Source: Verrucomicrobiaceae bacterium (GTDB lineage: Bacteria; Verrucomicrobiota; Verrucomicrobiia; Verrucomicrobiales; Verrucomicrobiaceae). Taken from it: DNA of 64,000 bases. The notes beneath the pieces were generated by a model. That model searched no databases. It was not told where the DNA came from and worked only from the letters and a program-made list of their open reading frames with translations. The stretch spans positions 548,908 through 612,907 of the forward strand of contig CANIBP010000001.1 of NCBI GenBank assembly GCA_947466075.1, in the 5' to 3' direction. Positions 18,436 to 26,172 of this stretch are shown here, piece by piece; the stretch's first letter is position 1, and the number at the start of each line of letters is the position of its first letter. A program made the translations under genes and the position numbers.

Positions 18436-21054
18436 ATGATCCGCTCCTGCTGCCTGTTTTTCATTCTCGCCTGTGTCACCACCGCCGCCGACCTCACCCT
18501 CAAGCCCGGCAATCTCGCCGCTGTGCTCGGCGAAGCCCGCAAGGCACCGAAGCCGGTGCGTATCATTGTGGAGGACGGCGTGCATCCGATCACGGAGACG
18601 ATCACACTTGGTAAGGACGACTCGCAGGTGACGTGGAGCGGCAAGAACGCGGTCTTCATGGCTGGAAAGCCGATCACGGGTTGGGTCAAAGATGGCAATC
18701 TCTGGAAAGCTGCGTTGCCGGATAAAGCATGGAAGTTTGAGCAACTCTGGATCAATGGCCGCCGTGCCACGCTGGCTCGCTCGCCGAACAAAGGTTACTT
18801 CCATATCACCGAGGCCGTGGGTGCGGGTGTGTTTCCGGATTTGAAGGAGAACATGAACTTCCATGCCTTCAGCATCCCGGCGGAGCAGTTCGATGTGCTC
18901 AAATCCATCCCGCAGGCGGAACGCGACGACTTTTTGATCACCGTGACGCATGCTTGGGCCGTGGGGCAGTGCCGCATCAAGGCGCTGAATGATGAAGCTC
19001 TCGCCGTGCAGATCAAAGGCCGGGCGCGTTATCCCTTTGTCGAGTTCGAGCCGGATCAGCGCTTTTGGATGGAGAACTACCGCGCCGCTTTGGATGCGCC
19101 AGGCGAGTGGTTTCTCGACAAGGCGAAAGGTGAGGTGCTTTACCTGCCGCTGCCCGGCGAGGACATGACGAAGTCTGAAGTCATCGCGCCAGTGGTGACG
19201 AAGTTCATCGTGATGAAAGGCGCTCACGATGTGCGCTTTGAAGGCATCTCGTTTCAATACAGTCAACATTTGTATCCGGCGGACGGTTTGCACGACGGCC
19301 AGGCAGCGACGACGAGCGATGGTTGCATCGAGATCGAGGACTCGCACGGCATCCATTTCGAAAACTGCGAGATCGCGCACACCGGCCTGCATGGCATCTG
19401 GTTCAAAAACGGCTGCGCGGAGTCGTCGGTGAAGCATTGCCACCTCCACGACCTCGGCGGCGGTGGCGTGTATGTCGGCGAGACGGGGCGGCCTAATGAA
19501 GAGCGCGTGAATCATCACCTCGTCGTCGATGACTGCATCATTCAGCATGGCGGGCGGCTGCATCCGAGCGCTTGCGGCGTGGTCTTCACGCATACGCAGC
19601 ACTGCTCGGTCATTCATTGCGACATCGGCGACTTTTACTACACCGGCGTCAGCGCAGGCTGGAACTGGGGCTACGGCGACACCTCCTCACGCGAGACTTT
19701 GCTGGAGAACAATCACATCCATCATCTCGGCTGGGGTTATCTCAGCGACATGGGCGGCTACTATGGTCTCGGCACGTCGCCTGGCACCGTGCTGCGTGGC
19801 AATCATGTGCATCACATCGTCAGCCATCGCTACGGCGGCTGGGGCCTCTACAACGATGAAGGCAGCGCCGACACACTGATGGAGAACAACCTCGTGCACG
19901 ACACTTGGAACGCTGGCTTCCATCAGCACTACGGTTACTTCAACACCGTGCGGAACAACATCTTTGCCTTCGGTCACACCGCGCAGGTTCAAGCATCGCG
20001 CAACGAGCCGCGGCTGCGCTTCAAATACGAGCGCAACATCGCCGTGTGGGAGCCGGACGTGCCGCTGCTCGATGGCGGCGACTGGAACTGGAAACTCAAC
20101 GACCCACCCGGACGCGGCGAGCCCAAAGACACCGCCATTTTCCGCAACAACCTCTACTGGCCCACCGACGGCAAGAAGCCCGCGCTGCTTACCAAGGCAC
20201 ACTACACCTGGGACGAATGGCGCAAGCTCGGCCGCGACTCCGGCACGATCTTTGCCGATCCGATGTTTGAAGACATCGCCAAACGCGACTTCCGTCTCAA
20301 AGTCGGATCACCTGCTAAGAAGATCGGGTTTAAACCCTGGGACCTCACGCTCGCCGGAGTGCGCAAAGCCGATGCCGCCTGGGTGGCCCTCGCCGAAAAA
20401 GGTGGCGTGTATCCGAACTGGGACACCGACGCACGCCCTTGGCCATCGCCACCTTACAAGGTCGATCAGAACTTTGAAACCACACCGCTCGGAGTCATCG
20501 GCATCCGCAATGCCAAGTGTGATCGTCCGCGCGAACAGAAAGACGTGGGAGAAGGCTTCGGCGTGACCGAAGAAGCCGCATCACCCATCGGTGGCGTTTC
20601 AAAACGCAGCCTGAAAGCGCAAGACATGCCCAGCCTCGTCCACAGCTACGATCCCGTGCTCGATATCTATCCGAAGTGGGAAGCTGGAAGCTTCCACGTC
20701 AGCTTTGACATCATGGCGCAGCCAGACGCCGCGTGGTTCTTCGAGATGCGCGTCAAAGGCGGCGAGTTCGCCGCTGGCCCCTATGTTCGCTATCAAAAAG
20801 GCAAGCTCATAGCCAACAACAGCAACAGCGTTTCACTGGCCGACATTAAGCCCGGCGAATGGTGCCGCATCGCCATCACCGCCACGACGGGTGCTGGCAA
20901 GTATGACATCACCCTCACCCGCGAAGACGGCACGAAGAAGGAGTTCAAAGATATCCCGTGCAAGCCAGAGTGGAATGCCGCGAGCTACCTGCTCTTCAGT
21001 TCTCTCGCCGACAAGAAGACAGTTTACTTCATCGACAACGTGAAGCTGGAGTAA
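18436..21054 (+). CDS. secreted right-handed parallel beta-helix protein
   Basis: 872 residues from the ATG at 18436, which gives a signal peptide (MIRSCCLFFILACVTTAA). The central part (about 270-560) is a parallel beta-helix with repeating short strands such as GIHFENCEIAHTGLHGIWF, HCHLHDLGGGGVYVGETG and LVHDTWNAGFHQHYGY, the fold of pectate lyase-like and other polysaccharide-degrading enzymes. The last 200 residues look like a beta-sandwich carbohydrate-binding domain (LVHSYDPVLDIYPKWE; SFHVSFDIMAQPDAAWFFEM). Predicted extracellular glycan lyase or hydrolase, exact specificity unknown. Divergent from the kinase gene with about 105 bases between. Confidence 0.85.
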   Translation: MIRSCCLFFILACVTTAADLTLKPGNLAAVLGEARKAPKPVRIIVEDGVHPITETITLGKDDSQVTWSGKNAVFMAGKPITGWVKDGNLWKAALPDKAWKFEQLWINGRRATLARSPNKGYFHITEAVGAGVFPDLKENMNFHAFSIPAEQFDVLKSIPQAERDDFLITVTHAWAVGQCRIKALNDEALAVQIKGRARYPFVEFEPDQRFWMENYRAALDAPGEWFLDKAKGEVLYLPLPGEDMTKSEVIAPVVTKFIVMKGAHDVRFEGISFQYSQHLYPADGLHDGQAATTSDGCIEIEDSHGIHFENCEIAHTGLHGIWFKNGCAESSVKHCHLHDLGGGGVYVGETGRPNEERVNHHLVVDDCIIQHGGRLHPSACGVVFTHTQHCSVIHCDIGDFYYTGVSAGWNWGYGDTSSRETLLENNHIHHLGWGYLSDMGGYYGLGTSPGTVLRGNHVHHIVSHRYGGWGLYNDEGSADTLMENNLVHDTWNAGFHQHYGYFNTVRNNIFAFGHTAQVQASRNEPRLRFKYERNIAVWEPDVPLLDGGDWNWKLNDPPGRGEPKDTAIFRNNLYWPTDGKKPALLTKAHYTWDEWRKLGRDSGTIFADPMFEDIAKRDFRLKVGSPAKKIGFKPWDLTLAGVRKADAAWVALAEKGGVYPNWDTDARPWPSPPYKVDQNFETTPLGVIGIRNAKCDRPREQKDVGEGFGVTEEAASPIGGVSKRSLKAQDMPSLVHSYDPVLDIYPKWEAGSFHVSFDIMAQPDAAWFFEMRVKGGEFAAGPYVRYQKGKLIANNSNSVSLADIKPGEWCRIAITATTGAGKYDITLTREDGTKKEFKDIPCKPEWNAASYLLFSSLADKKTVYFIDNVKLE

Positions 21055-21138
21055 AGTGGCTTCAACTTTAGCCGAATCATACAAAACCAAATGCAGTTGC
21101 AGCTGCGTCCATTTTCATAAACACGCCACCATCTTCGT

Positions 21139-21279
21139 CACTCTCGCTCTCGTCGCCTTCGATCTGAAACTCGGCCCCTTCGAGCCCGCGCACACAGACA
21201 AGATGGACTTCTACCTCAATCTCCTCTACGACACCTAACGCGCGCCTGACAACCGCCTGCGAAGTTCAAAGGGAGTCTC
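21139..21279 (+). pseudogene. remnant of a DUF1016 (YhcG-type PD-(D/E)XK) nuclease
   Basis: A short open stretch ending at the TAA at 21236 encodes LVAFDLKLGPFEPAHTDKMD followed by FYLNLLYDT. This matches the catalytic strand of DUF1016/YhcG nucleases, which reads approximately as ...AIDLKIGEFKPEYAGKMNFYL in intact members and carries the DLK of the nuclease site. Past the stop, the same frame continues RAPDN, which fits the next conserved segment, so the stop is a disruption and not the end of a small gene. No other part of the family is visible nearby. It is a decayed fragment in the gap before the ankyrin gene; the rest of 21055-21439 shows nothing I recognise. Confidence 0.5.
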
Positions 21280-21439
21280 CCCCACGGCGAAACAACGGAC
21301 TGCGGTTTCGAGGAAAGCGTTGCCGTAATGCGCCCGCATGCTGTAATCCCTTTCAGCAGTGGCGCGTTATTTAAAAATCCCGCAGCGTCGGCTTCGTGGA
21401 GGAATCCTTCCAAATTATGCAACCCACGGAATCAAAGTA

Positions 21440-23014
21440 ATGGAACTCTGCCCCTCTAGTTATGAGACACTGCCGCCGCGCACGCGGTTTGTAGGTTGGG
21501 CCTTGGTTACCGGCTTCTTGATTAACAGCCCGCCTCACTTTTTCATCTCGTGTTACTACACGACACTCTTTGTAGGAGCGGGGTTATTCCTCCACATCCC
21601 GCTTATCTTGGTCAATGCCGTGGGACTGGCGGTCTTCTTCGCCATCTTCAGGCCATCTTCCAAGGTGATTGCCAGCTACGCGTTGGGTTCGTTCGCGAGC
21701 TTCATCCTGTCCCTTCCTGTCGCAATCGGATTCACAGTCTATTCGGATTTGAAGGAACAAAAGGTCACCTTGCTGCACCTGTCGGCAGAGTTCGGTCAGA
21801 ATGCAGCCTCCGCGATGCAGATTCGCAAAGGGGCAGACGTGAATGCTGCGGACACGTCTGGGAGAACGCCTCTCTACTATGCGGCGGAGAGCGGTCATGT
21901 TGATGTGATCAAAACTCTTCACGTTGCAGGTGCGGATATTGATCATGCAGATTCGACAGGAATCTCGCCGTTGGGACGAGCAGCAGCCAAGGGCCGTGTA
22001 GGCGCGGTGGTGCTACTAAAAGAACTGGGCGCCGACATTGAGAAGCGAGACATGTTCGACAACACGCCGGTTGCCTACGCCACCGCGAACGGCCAAGCGC
22101 AGGTTGTCAAAACGCTCATCGCTTGGGGCGTTGATTTGAACCGGCCGGGCGACAATGGAAGGACTCCTCTGGCGAAGGCCGCGCTCGCAGGCAATGTCGA
22201 GATCTTGCAACTCCTCATCGGAGGCGGCGCTGACCTCAACAAGGCGGGCCCAATTGGAGGTTCGCCGCTGGACTGGGGCAAGGCGCGGCCCGAAATCATT
22301 CAAGCGTTGATCAAGGCGGGAGCCGACGTGAATCGTCAGGACGCACACGGCATGTCACCAATAGCGACAGCCGCCTCAGCGGGGGAAGACGAGACGGTTG
22401 GATTGTTCATGACAGCAGGGGTGGACATCAACCTACCCGACCGGTGGGGACACACCCCAATCTGGTATGCCGCATCCGGCGGACACAACGACATCGTGAC
22501 ACGCATGATGAAAGCGGGAGCAACCTTTGACAGCAACCAGCTTTGTGAGGCGGCGTTGCAAAACGGTCGCTTCGACACGGCCAGACTCGTGATTCAGGCA
22601 GGGGCCAACATCAATCACATCGACAAGAACGGATACACTTATCTTTCCTTCCTAGCGTGGACCGGCAGTGGGAGCTATATGAAAGAAAAAATGTCTCAGC
22701 TGCTGAAGTCGGGCGCCGACATCAATTTCGTGGATGGCAAGGGACTAACGCCGCTGACCGGATCGGCGAAGGGTTCCAAGATCGCCGCACTGAAAACACT
22801 GATCGAACTCGGCGCCGACATCAACAAGGCCGGCTCCGACGGACGAACCGCACTCTCCCATCTCGCCGAGCATGGGGACCTGGAGATGGCGAAGTGGCTC
22901 ATCGATGCCGGTGCCGATGTTGATAAACCGGATGCCAAAGGGAAGACACCACAGGACTGGGCGCGTTCCATCCAGATGGTTGAGATGCTCCGCCGCGAAA
23001 GCAAGCTGCGCTGA
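21440..23014 (+). CDS. ankyrin-repeat protein with membrane N-terminus
   Basis: 524 residues from the ATG at 21440; an upstream GTG at 21359 is possible but would add a non-hydrophobic, basic leader. The first 110 residues hold three or four hydrophobic helices. From about residue 115 to the end there are roughly twelve ankyrin repeats with the usual pattern (NAADTSGRTPLYYAAESGHV; NRPGDNGRTPLAKAALAGNV; NKAGSDGRTALSHLAEHGDL). The repeat block would face the cytosol or periplasm as a protein-binding surface. The gene sits between decayed fragments (DUF1016 remnant upstream, a possible transposase remnant downstream), which suggests an acquired segment. Function unknown. Confidence 0.85.
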   Translation: MELCPSSYETLPPRTRFVGWALVTGFLINSPPHFFISCYYTTLFVGAGLFLHIPLILVNAVGLAVFFAIFRPSSKVIASYALGSFASFILSLPVAIGFTVYSDLKEQKVTLLHLSAEFGQNAASAMQIRKGADVNAADTSGRTPLYYAAESGHVDVIKTLHVAGADIDHADSTGISPLGRAAAKGRVGAVVLLKELGADIEKRDMFDNTPVAYATANGQAQVVKTLIAWGVDLNRPGDNGRTPLAKAALAGNVEILQLLIGGGADLNKAGPIGGSPLDWGKARPEIIQALIKAGADVNRQDAHGMSPIATAASAGEDETVGLFMTAGVDINLPDRWGHTPIWYAASGGHNDIVTRMMKAGATFDSNQLCEAALQNGRFDTARLVIQAGANINHIDKNGYTYLSFLAWTGSGSYMKEKMSQLLKSGADINFVDGKGLTPLTGSAKGSKIAALKTLIELGADINKAGSDGRTALSHLAEHGDLEMAKWLIDAGADVDKPDAKGKTPQDWARSIQMVEMLRRESKLR

Positions 23015-23245
23015 TCTGTGATATGCACATGAAATCGAAAGTTCCACTCTGTTAGGACCAAGGTTCTCGTCCTCCAGCAATTCGGCCTCAAAGTGGACAC
23101 CTTCGCCTGCGGCAGGAGCGGGATTCCAGAGTTCGGGGTTTAACGAGTCGCGACTACATTCAGGGCTTGTCTTGGTTCATGGTGCAAAATGAAGCCGTGC
23201 CTTCGAAGCGCATGTTCGCAAAGCTAACCCCGAACCCATCATAGA

Positions 23246-23341
23246 CAGCGTCGGCTGCAGCCAACTTCGTGAGCGTTTACTACTGGATCGACAGATTCTA
23301 CAAGTGGCGGTGCCTTGAGGTCCGCGATTTGAGCCTTGCTT
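23246..23341 (+). pseudogene. possible helix-turn-helix transposase remnant
   Basis: Within the 372-base gap 23015-23386 one frame reads, after a stop at 23246-23248, TASAAANFVSVYYWIDRFYK then WRCLEVRDLSLA and a stop. The order small-residue helix, V-S-V-Y-x-W-I-x-R-F-Y, L-x-x-L-x-D-L-S resembles the N-terminal helix-turn-helix of IS630-type transposases (GVSxxTVYRWIxRYxxEGLxGLRD). No catalytic part or terminal inverted repeats are visible. The remainder of the gap shows no gene I can support. Low confidence. Confidence 0.22.
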
Positions 23342-23386
23342 AAGCTCGAAGAATCACGTGGTTGCCATCGTTTCATTATTTGCTTC

Positions 23387-24424
23387 ATGATTCGTCTCTT
23401 CTTTATCACCATTACCGTGATCAGTCTGGGTCATGCGTGGGCTGGGGAGATCCGTGAGGTGGAAGCTGCGACAGGTCGGGGTTTGGCGCGGGTGAAGCAG
23501 GCAGCGAGTGATTGGCAGTCGCACAAGACATGCTTTTCCTGCCATCATCAGACGCTGCCGATGCTAGCCATGACCGAGACGGCAAAGGTGGGTTTCCCGC
23601 TGGACAAAGAGTGGCTCGCCTCGCAGGCAGAGACCACGCACAAGTATTTTGCGGATCGGATCGAGGACATGAACAAAGGGGATCATGTCCCTGGGGGCTC
23701 AACCACGGCGGGCTATGGCATGTGGGCACTGAGCATGGCTGGGCGACCTGCCTATGAGACGACGACGGCCATCATCACCTACCTAACGAAGATTCAAGGG
23801 GGGGCTCGATTAGCGGGACGAGGGCCAGTCGATCTTTCGCGTGTGCCCAACGGTCGCTGGACCACTTCTTGTCGCAGACCACCGATGCAGGGCTCGGACA
23901 TGGCGGACACGGTTCTCGTGCTGATTGGCATGCAATCGTATGCGAGCAAGAACCAGCTAGAAACACTCACTCGCACACGGGCTGCCGCAGAAAAATGGAT
24001 GGCGCAGGCAGCGCTTGTCACACAGGAAGATCGCATCTGGCGCCTATGGGGACTGCATTACCTGAAGGGCGATATTTCGACCAAAGAAGCGGTGCGTGCT
24101 GCTATCATGGCGGCTCAGCGGGAGGATGGTGGGTGGGCCGCGAGCGATGGCTTGGAAAGTGATGCTTTTTCCACGGGTGAGACCTTGTTTGTGCTCTGTC
24201 AGACAGGAACGATACCGACAGAGGCGATGATCCAGCGTGCTTGTGATTATCTACTCCGCACCCAGCTCAGTGATGGCTCATGGCTGGTAAAGTCGCGAGT
24301 GAAGAACAAAGCCCAGCCCTACTTTGAGAATGGTGATCCTCATGGAGAGCATCAGTTTCTCTCCACCGCCGCCACAGCCTGGGCCACGGCTGCACTGGCC
24401 CAACTACTGCCTACTAAACGATGA
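23387..24424 (+). CDS. secreted CxxCH plus prenyltransferase-like barrel protein
   Basis: 345 residues from the ATG at 23387, which places a signal peptide (MIRLFFITITVISLGHAWAG) at the start. Right after it comes a single haem-type motif CFSCHH (about residues 50-55). The rest is an alpha/alpha barrel of the squalene cyclase/prenyltransferase class, with repeat motifs QREDGGWA and QLSDGSWLV. The combination is found in Planctomycetes and Verrucomicrobia, with no established reaction; the CxxCH could bind c-type haem in the periplasm. The stop overlaps the start of the DUF5069 gene by four bases (ATGA). A second protein of the same architecture is encoded at 30879. Confidence 0.75.
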   Translation: MIRLFFITITVISLGHAWAGEIREVEAATGRGLARVKQAASDWQSHKTCFSCHHQTLPMLAMTETAKVGFPLDKEWLASQAETTHKYFADRIEDMNKGDHVPGGSTTAGYGMWALSMAGRPAYETTTAIITYLTKIQGGARLAGRGPVDLSRVPNGRWTTSCRRPPMQGSDMADTVLVLIGMQSYASKNQLETLTRTRAAAEKWMAQAALVTQEDRIWRLWGLHYLKGDISTKEAVRAAIMAAQREDGGWAASDGLESDAFSTGETLFVLCQTGTIPTEAMIQRACDYLLRTQLSDGSWLVKSRVKNKAQPYFENGDPHGEHQFLSTAATAWATAALAQLLPTKR

Positions 24425-24849
24425 TAAAACATCCACCCAGCGCTTATGACCGCACTGGCGGTTTGGTTTACTTCGCACGCATGTTGCACAAAATCCGCCT
24501 GCACACTGCGGGCGGGCTTTCCGCTGATTATCATAGTAATCTCGGCTGCGGTTTTGATGGGCGCTGTTGTCGGCTACTAGGCATCACGTATCAGCAAGTC
24601 TGCGCCAGAGTCGCAGAGGGCGGTAGTAATGAAGAGATTCTTGAGTGGTGCCAAGCCCAAGGCAATCGTTTGAACGATGAGCAGATTCTTGTCTGGAACA
24701 AGTTCATGGAAAAACGAGGCTGGCGCGACGAAGACGATGGATCCACGCAAGAACTTGAAGCTTACAAAGCCGCCAGTGGACTGGATCACCGGACTGATAT
24801 CGTGACTTTCTTTGACTACTACGAAGTGGACGAAGGTCGGCGTGCTTAG
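24421..24849 (+). CDS. DUF5069 protein
   Basis: 142 residues, complete. It matches DUF5069 by its opening RTGGLVYFARMLHKIRLHTAGGL, here starting at about residue 12, followed by ADYHSNLGCGFDGRCCRLLGI and a helical C-terminal half with FMEKRGWRDED. The family is nearly confined to PVC bacteria and relatives, is short and cytosolic, and has no known function. Translationally coupled to the upstream CxxCH protein gene through an ATGA overlap, which is odd because one product is exported and the other is not. Confidence 0.85.
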   Translation: MIKHPPSAYDRTGGLVYFARMLHKIRLHTAGGLSADYHSNLGCGFDGRCCRLLGITYQQVCARVAEGGSNEEILEWCQAQGNRLNDEQILVWNKFMEKRGWRDEDDGSTQELEAYKAASGLDHRTDIVTFFDYYEVDEGRRA

Positions 24850-24874
24850 CGTCTTGGACGGCGGGTGATTGGAA

Positions 24875-24954
24875 GGTAAGAAGATTCGTGGTAAGAATAC
24901 TTTTTAGAACTCTGATTTCTGAGTCTGTAATTTCCAGCCACAAACTTTCTTACC
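24875..24954. repeat. imperfect inverted repeat between convergent genes
   Basis: Arms at 24875-24891 and 24938-24954 match at 14 of 17 positions when one is reverse-complemented (GGTAAGAA...GTGG against CCAC...TTCTTACC), with a 46-base AT-rich interior. It lies between the ends of the convergent DUF5069 and DinB-like genes. It could be a bidirectional terminator or the ends of a decayed miniature element; the interior encodes nothing. Confidence 0.4.
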
Positions 24955-25009
24955 TCAAGGCTCAGGTGTCTTTATCAGCGCCACTGTATCAAAGACTATC
25001 CGTCAAAGG

Positions 25010-25588
25010 TCATTTAAAAAGCCCAGCCAGGATGAGTTCCATCTGCTTGCGGTGTAAGCGCATATGAAAGCCGGTCATGAAGTGCCAGGCCGCTGCATCC
25101 ATGGGGCCGAACCAAGGATGTGTGAAAGTCAGGGTAGTTTTGAGATCACCCTGCGCGGCCAAGGTTTTTTCAAAGTCAGCACAAGTCTTTTCAAAGTCGG
25201 CGATGACGGAAGCACCAACTTGTTCGCTTGGTTTCACTGCGGCGGTGCTGGCGGCTCCTGCGGGGACTTTGCCTGCACACAGACTGGCGATCACACCTGC
25301 TATTTGATCGTTCACAATGCGCAGATGATCTGCCGTCATGAGTAGAGACCAGTAGCGACTACTGTCCTCCAAACCTGGCAGACGCTTGATCAAAACAGGC
25401 GTCGTCAGGCGCTCCGTTGGCGTGTTTTGGAGCAGCTTGAAAATCGCATCACGCTCCGTGGCGAAGGTGACCGCAGCGGCCTCGCGTCTGGTGTGCTTCG
25501 CCTTCCAGTGGATCATGAGATTGGCAAAGAAGCGCTCGATCTTTGGCAGACCAGCGCCAGGAGCAGCGAGTTTGGGTGAGGGTTTCAT
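25010..25588 (-). CDS. DinB-like/DUF1569 four-helix protein
   Basis: 192 residues from the ATG at 25588 (MKPSPKL). It has the features of the DinB/DUF1569 four-helix bundle: a His in LLMTADHLRIV (first metal-ligand helix), and a late FTHPWFGPMDAAAWHFMTGFHMRLHRKQM in which the paired His residues complete the usual three-His metal site. DinB-type proteins often act as thiol-dependent S-transferases for bacillithiol or mycothiol in detoxification. The gene is divergent from an HxlR regulator, with two matched operator-like palindromes between them, so it is probably under that regulator. Confidence 0.75.
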   Translation of the reverse strand: MKPSPKLAAPGAGLPKIERFFANLMIHWKAKHTRREAAAVTFATERDAIFKLLQNTPTERLTTPVLIKRLPGLEDSSRYWSLLMTADHLRIVNDQIAGVIASLCAGKVPAGAASTAAVKPSEQVGASVIADFEKTCADFEKTLAAQGDLKTTLTFTHPWFGPMDAAAWHFMTGFHMRLHRKQMELILAGLFK

Positions 25589-25627
25589 ACTTGCACTATG
25601 CAAGTGTTTTACTTGTTGATTGCAAGT
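25589..25627. promoter_or_regulatory. two operator-like palindromes between DinB-like and HxlR genes
   Basis: The 61-base divergent region holds two copies of ACTTG-N7-CAAGT. Copy 1 is 25589-25605 and is extended to a perfect ACTTGCA-CTA-TGCAAGT; copy 2 is 25611-25627. They have the same 17-base length and their centres are 22 bases apart, about two helical turns, which places them on the same face of the DNA. HxlR dimers bind such short inverted repeats next to their own gene. Likely target: the HxlR protein encoded at 25650, controlling itself and the DinB-like gene. Confidence 0.65.
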
Positions 25628-25649
25628 GAATGTTTCGACAAATTAAAAC

Positions 25650-26012
25650 ATGCCAAAGCCTGCCATCAAAACCGCTAAGCCACCATCACGTCGCTCACCT
25701 TGCCCCGTTTCTTGCGCGCTCGACATCTTCGGCGACCGCTGGACGCTACTAGTCATTCGCGATCTCATGCTTGGCAGGAGTCGCTTCAAAGACTTCCTCG
25801 CCTCCCCCGAAGGCATCCCCACCAACATCCTCACCGAGCGCCTCAAGCGCCTGCTGGAACATTGTGTCGTCACCCAAGTCAGCGCCACTGAAGGCAGCAA
25901 GCACTTGGCTTATCAACTCACCGAGAAGGGCCATTCACTATTACCCATCGTGAAAGCGATGAAGGACTGGGGACTTACATGGGAGAAAGGCACGCGGGTT
26001 GGCATTGCATGA
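25650..26012 (+). CDS. HxlR-family transcriptional regulator
   Basis: 120 residues, typical for the family. It shows the conserved start CPVSCALDIFGDRWTLLVIRDL, the recognition region (GRSRFKDFLASPEGIPTNIL) and the wing (YQLTEKGHSLLPIV). The CPVSCALD Cys residues occupy the position used as a thiol switch in redox- or aldehyde-sensing HxlR proteins such as YodB or HxlR, so an electrophile signal is possible. Divergent from a DinB-like gene with shared operators. After its stop at 26010-26012 the same frame stays open for 28 codons to 26099 and encodes a coherent-looking peptide (DVERVMAHYDYTKLY), perhaps a remnant of a neighbouring gene. Confidence 0.9.
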   Translation: MPKPAIKTAKPPSRRSPCPVSCALDIFGDRWTLLVIRDLMLGRSRFKDFLASPEGIPTNILTERLKRLLEHCVVTQVSATEGSKHLAYQLTEKGHSLLPIVKAMKDWGLTWEKGTRVGIA

Positions 26013-26172
26013 AAAAGGCCTGATGCCACGATTTTAAAACATCGCGCGGCCGATGTGGAGCGTGTCATGGCGCACTACGATTATACGAAGCTCTACTAAT
26101 CAACGTTCTTCTGGGTGGGGTCAGCGTGGTGGCGCTTGCAGGATGTGAAGTGAACTTTACGTTCTCTCTGCC

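Noticed and set aside
18412..19617. Minus-strand open frame opposite the beta-helix gene
   Set aside because: Composition is Arg/His-rich and domain-free, typical of an antisense shadow.
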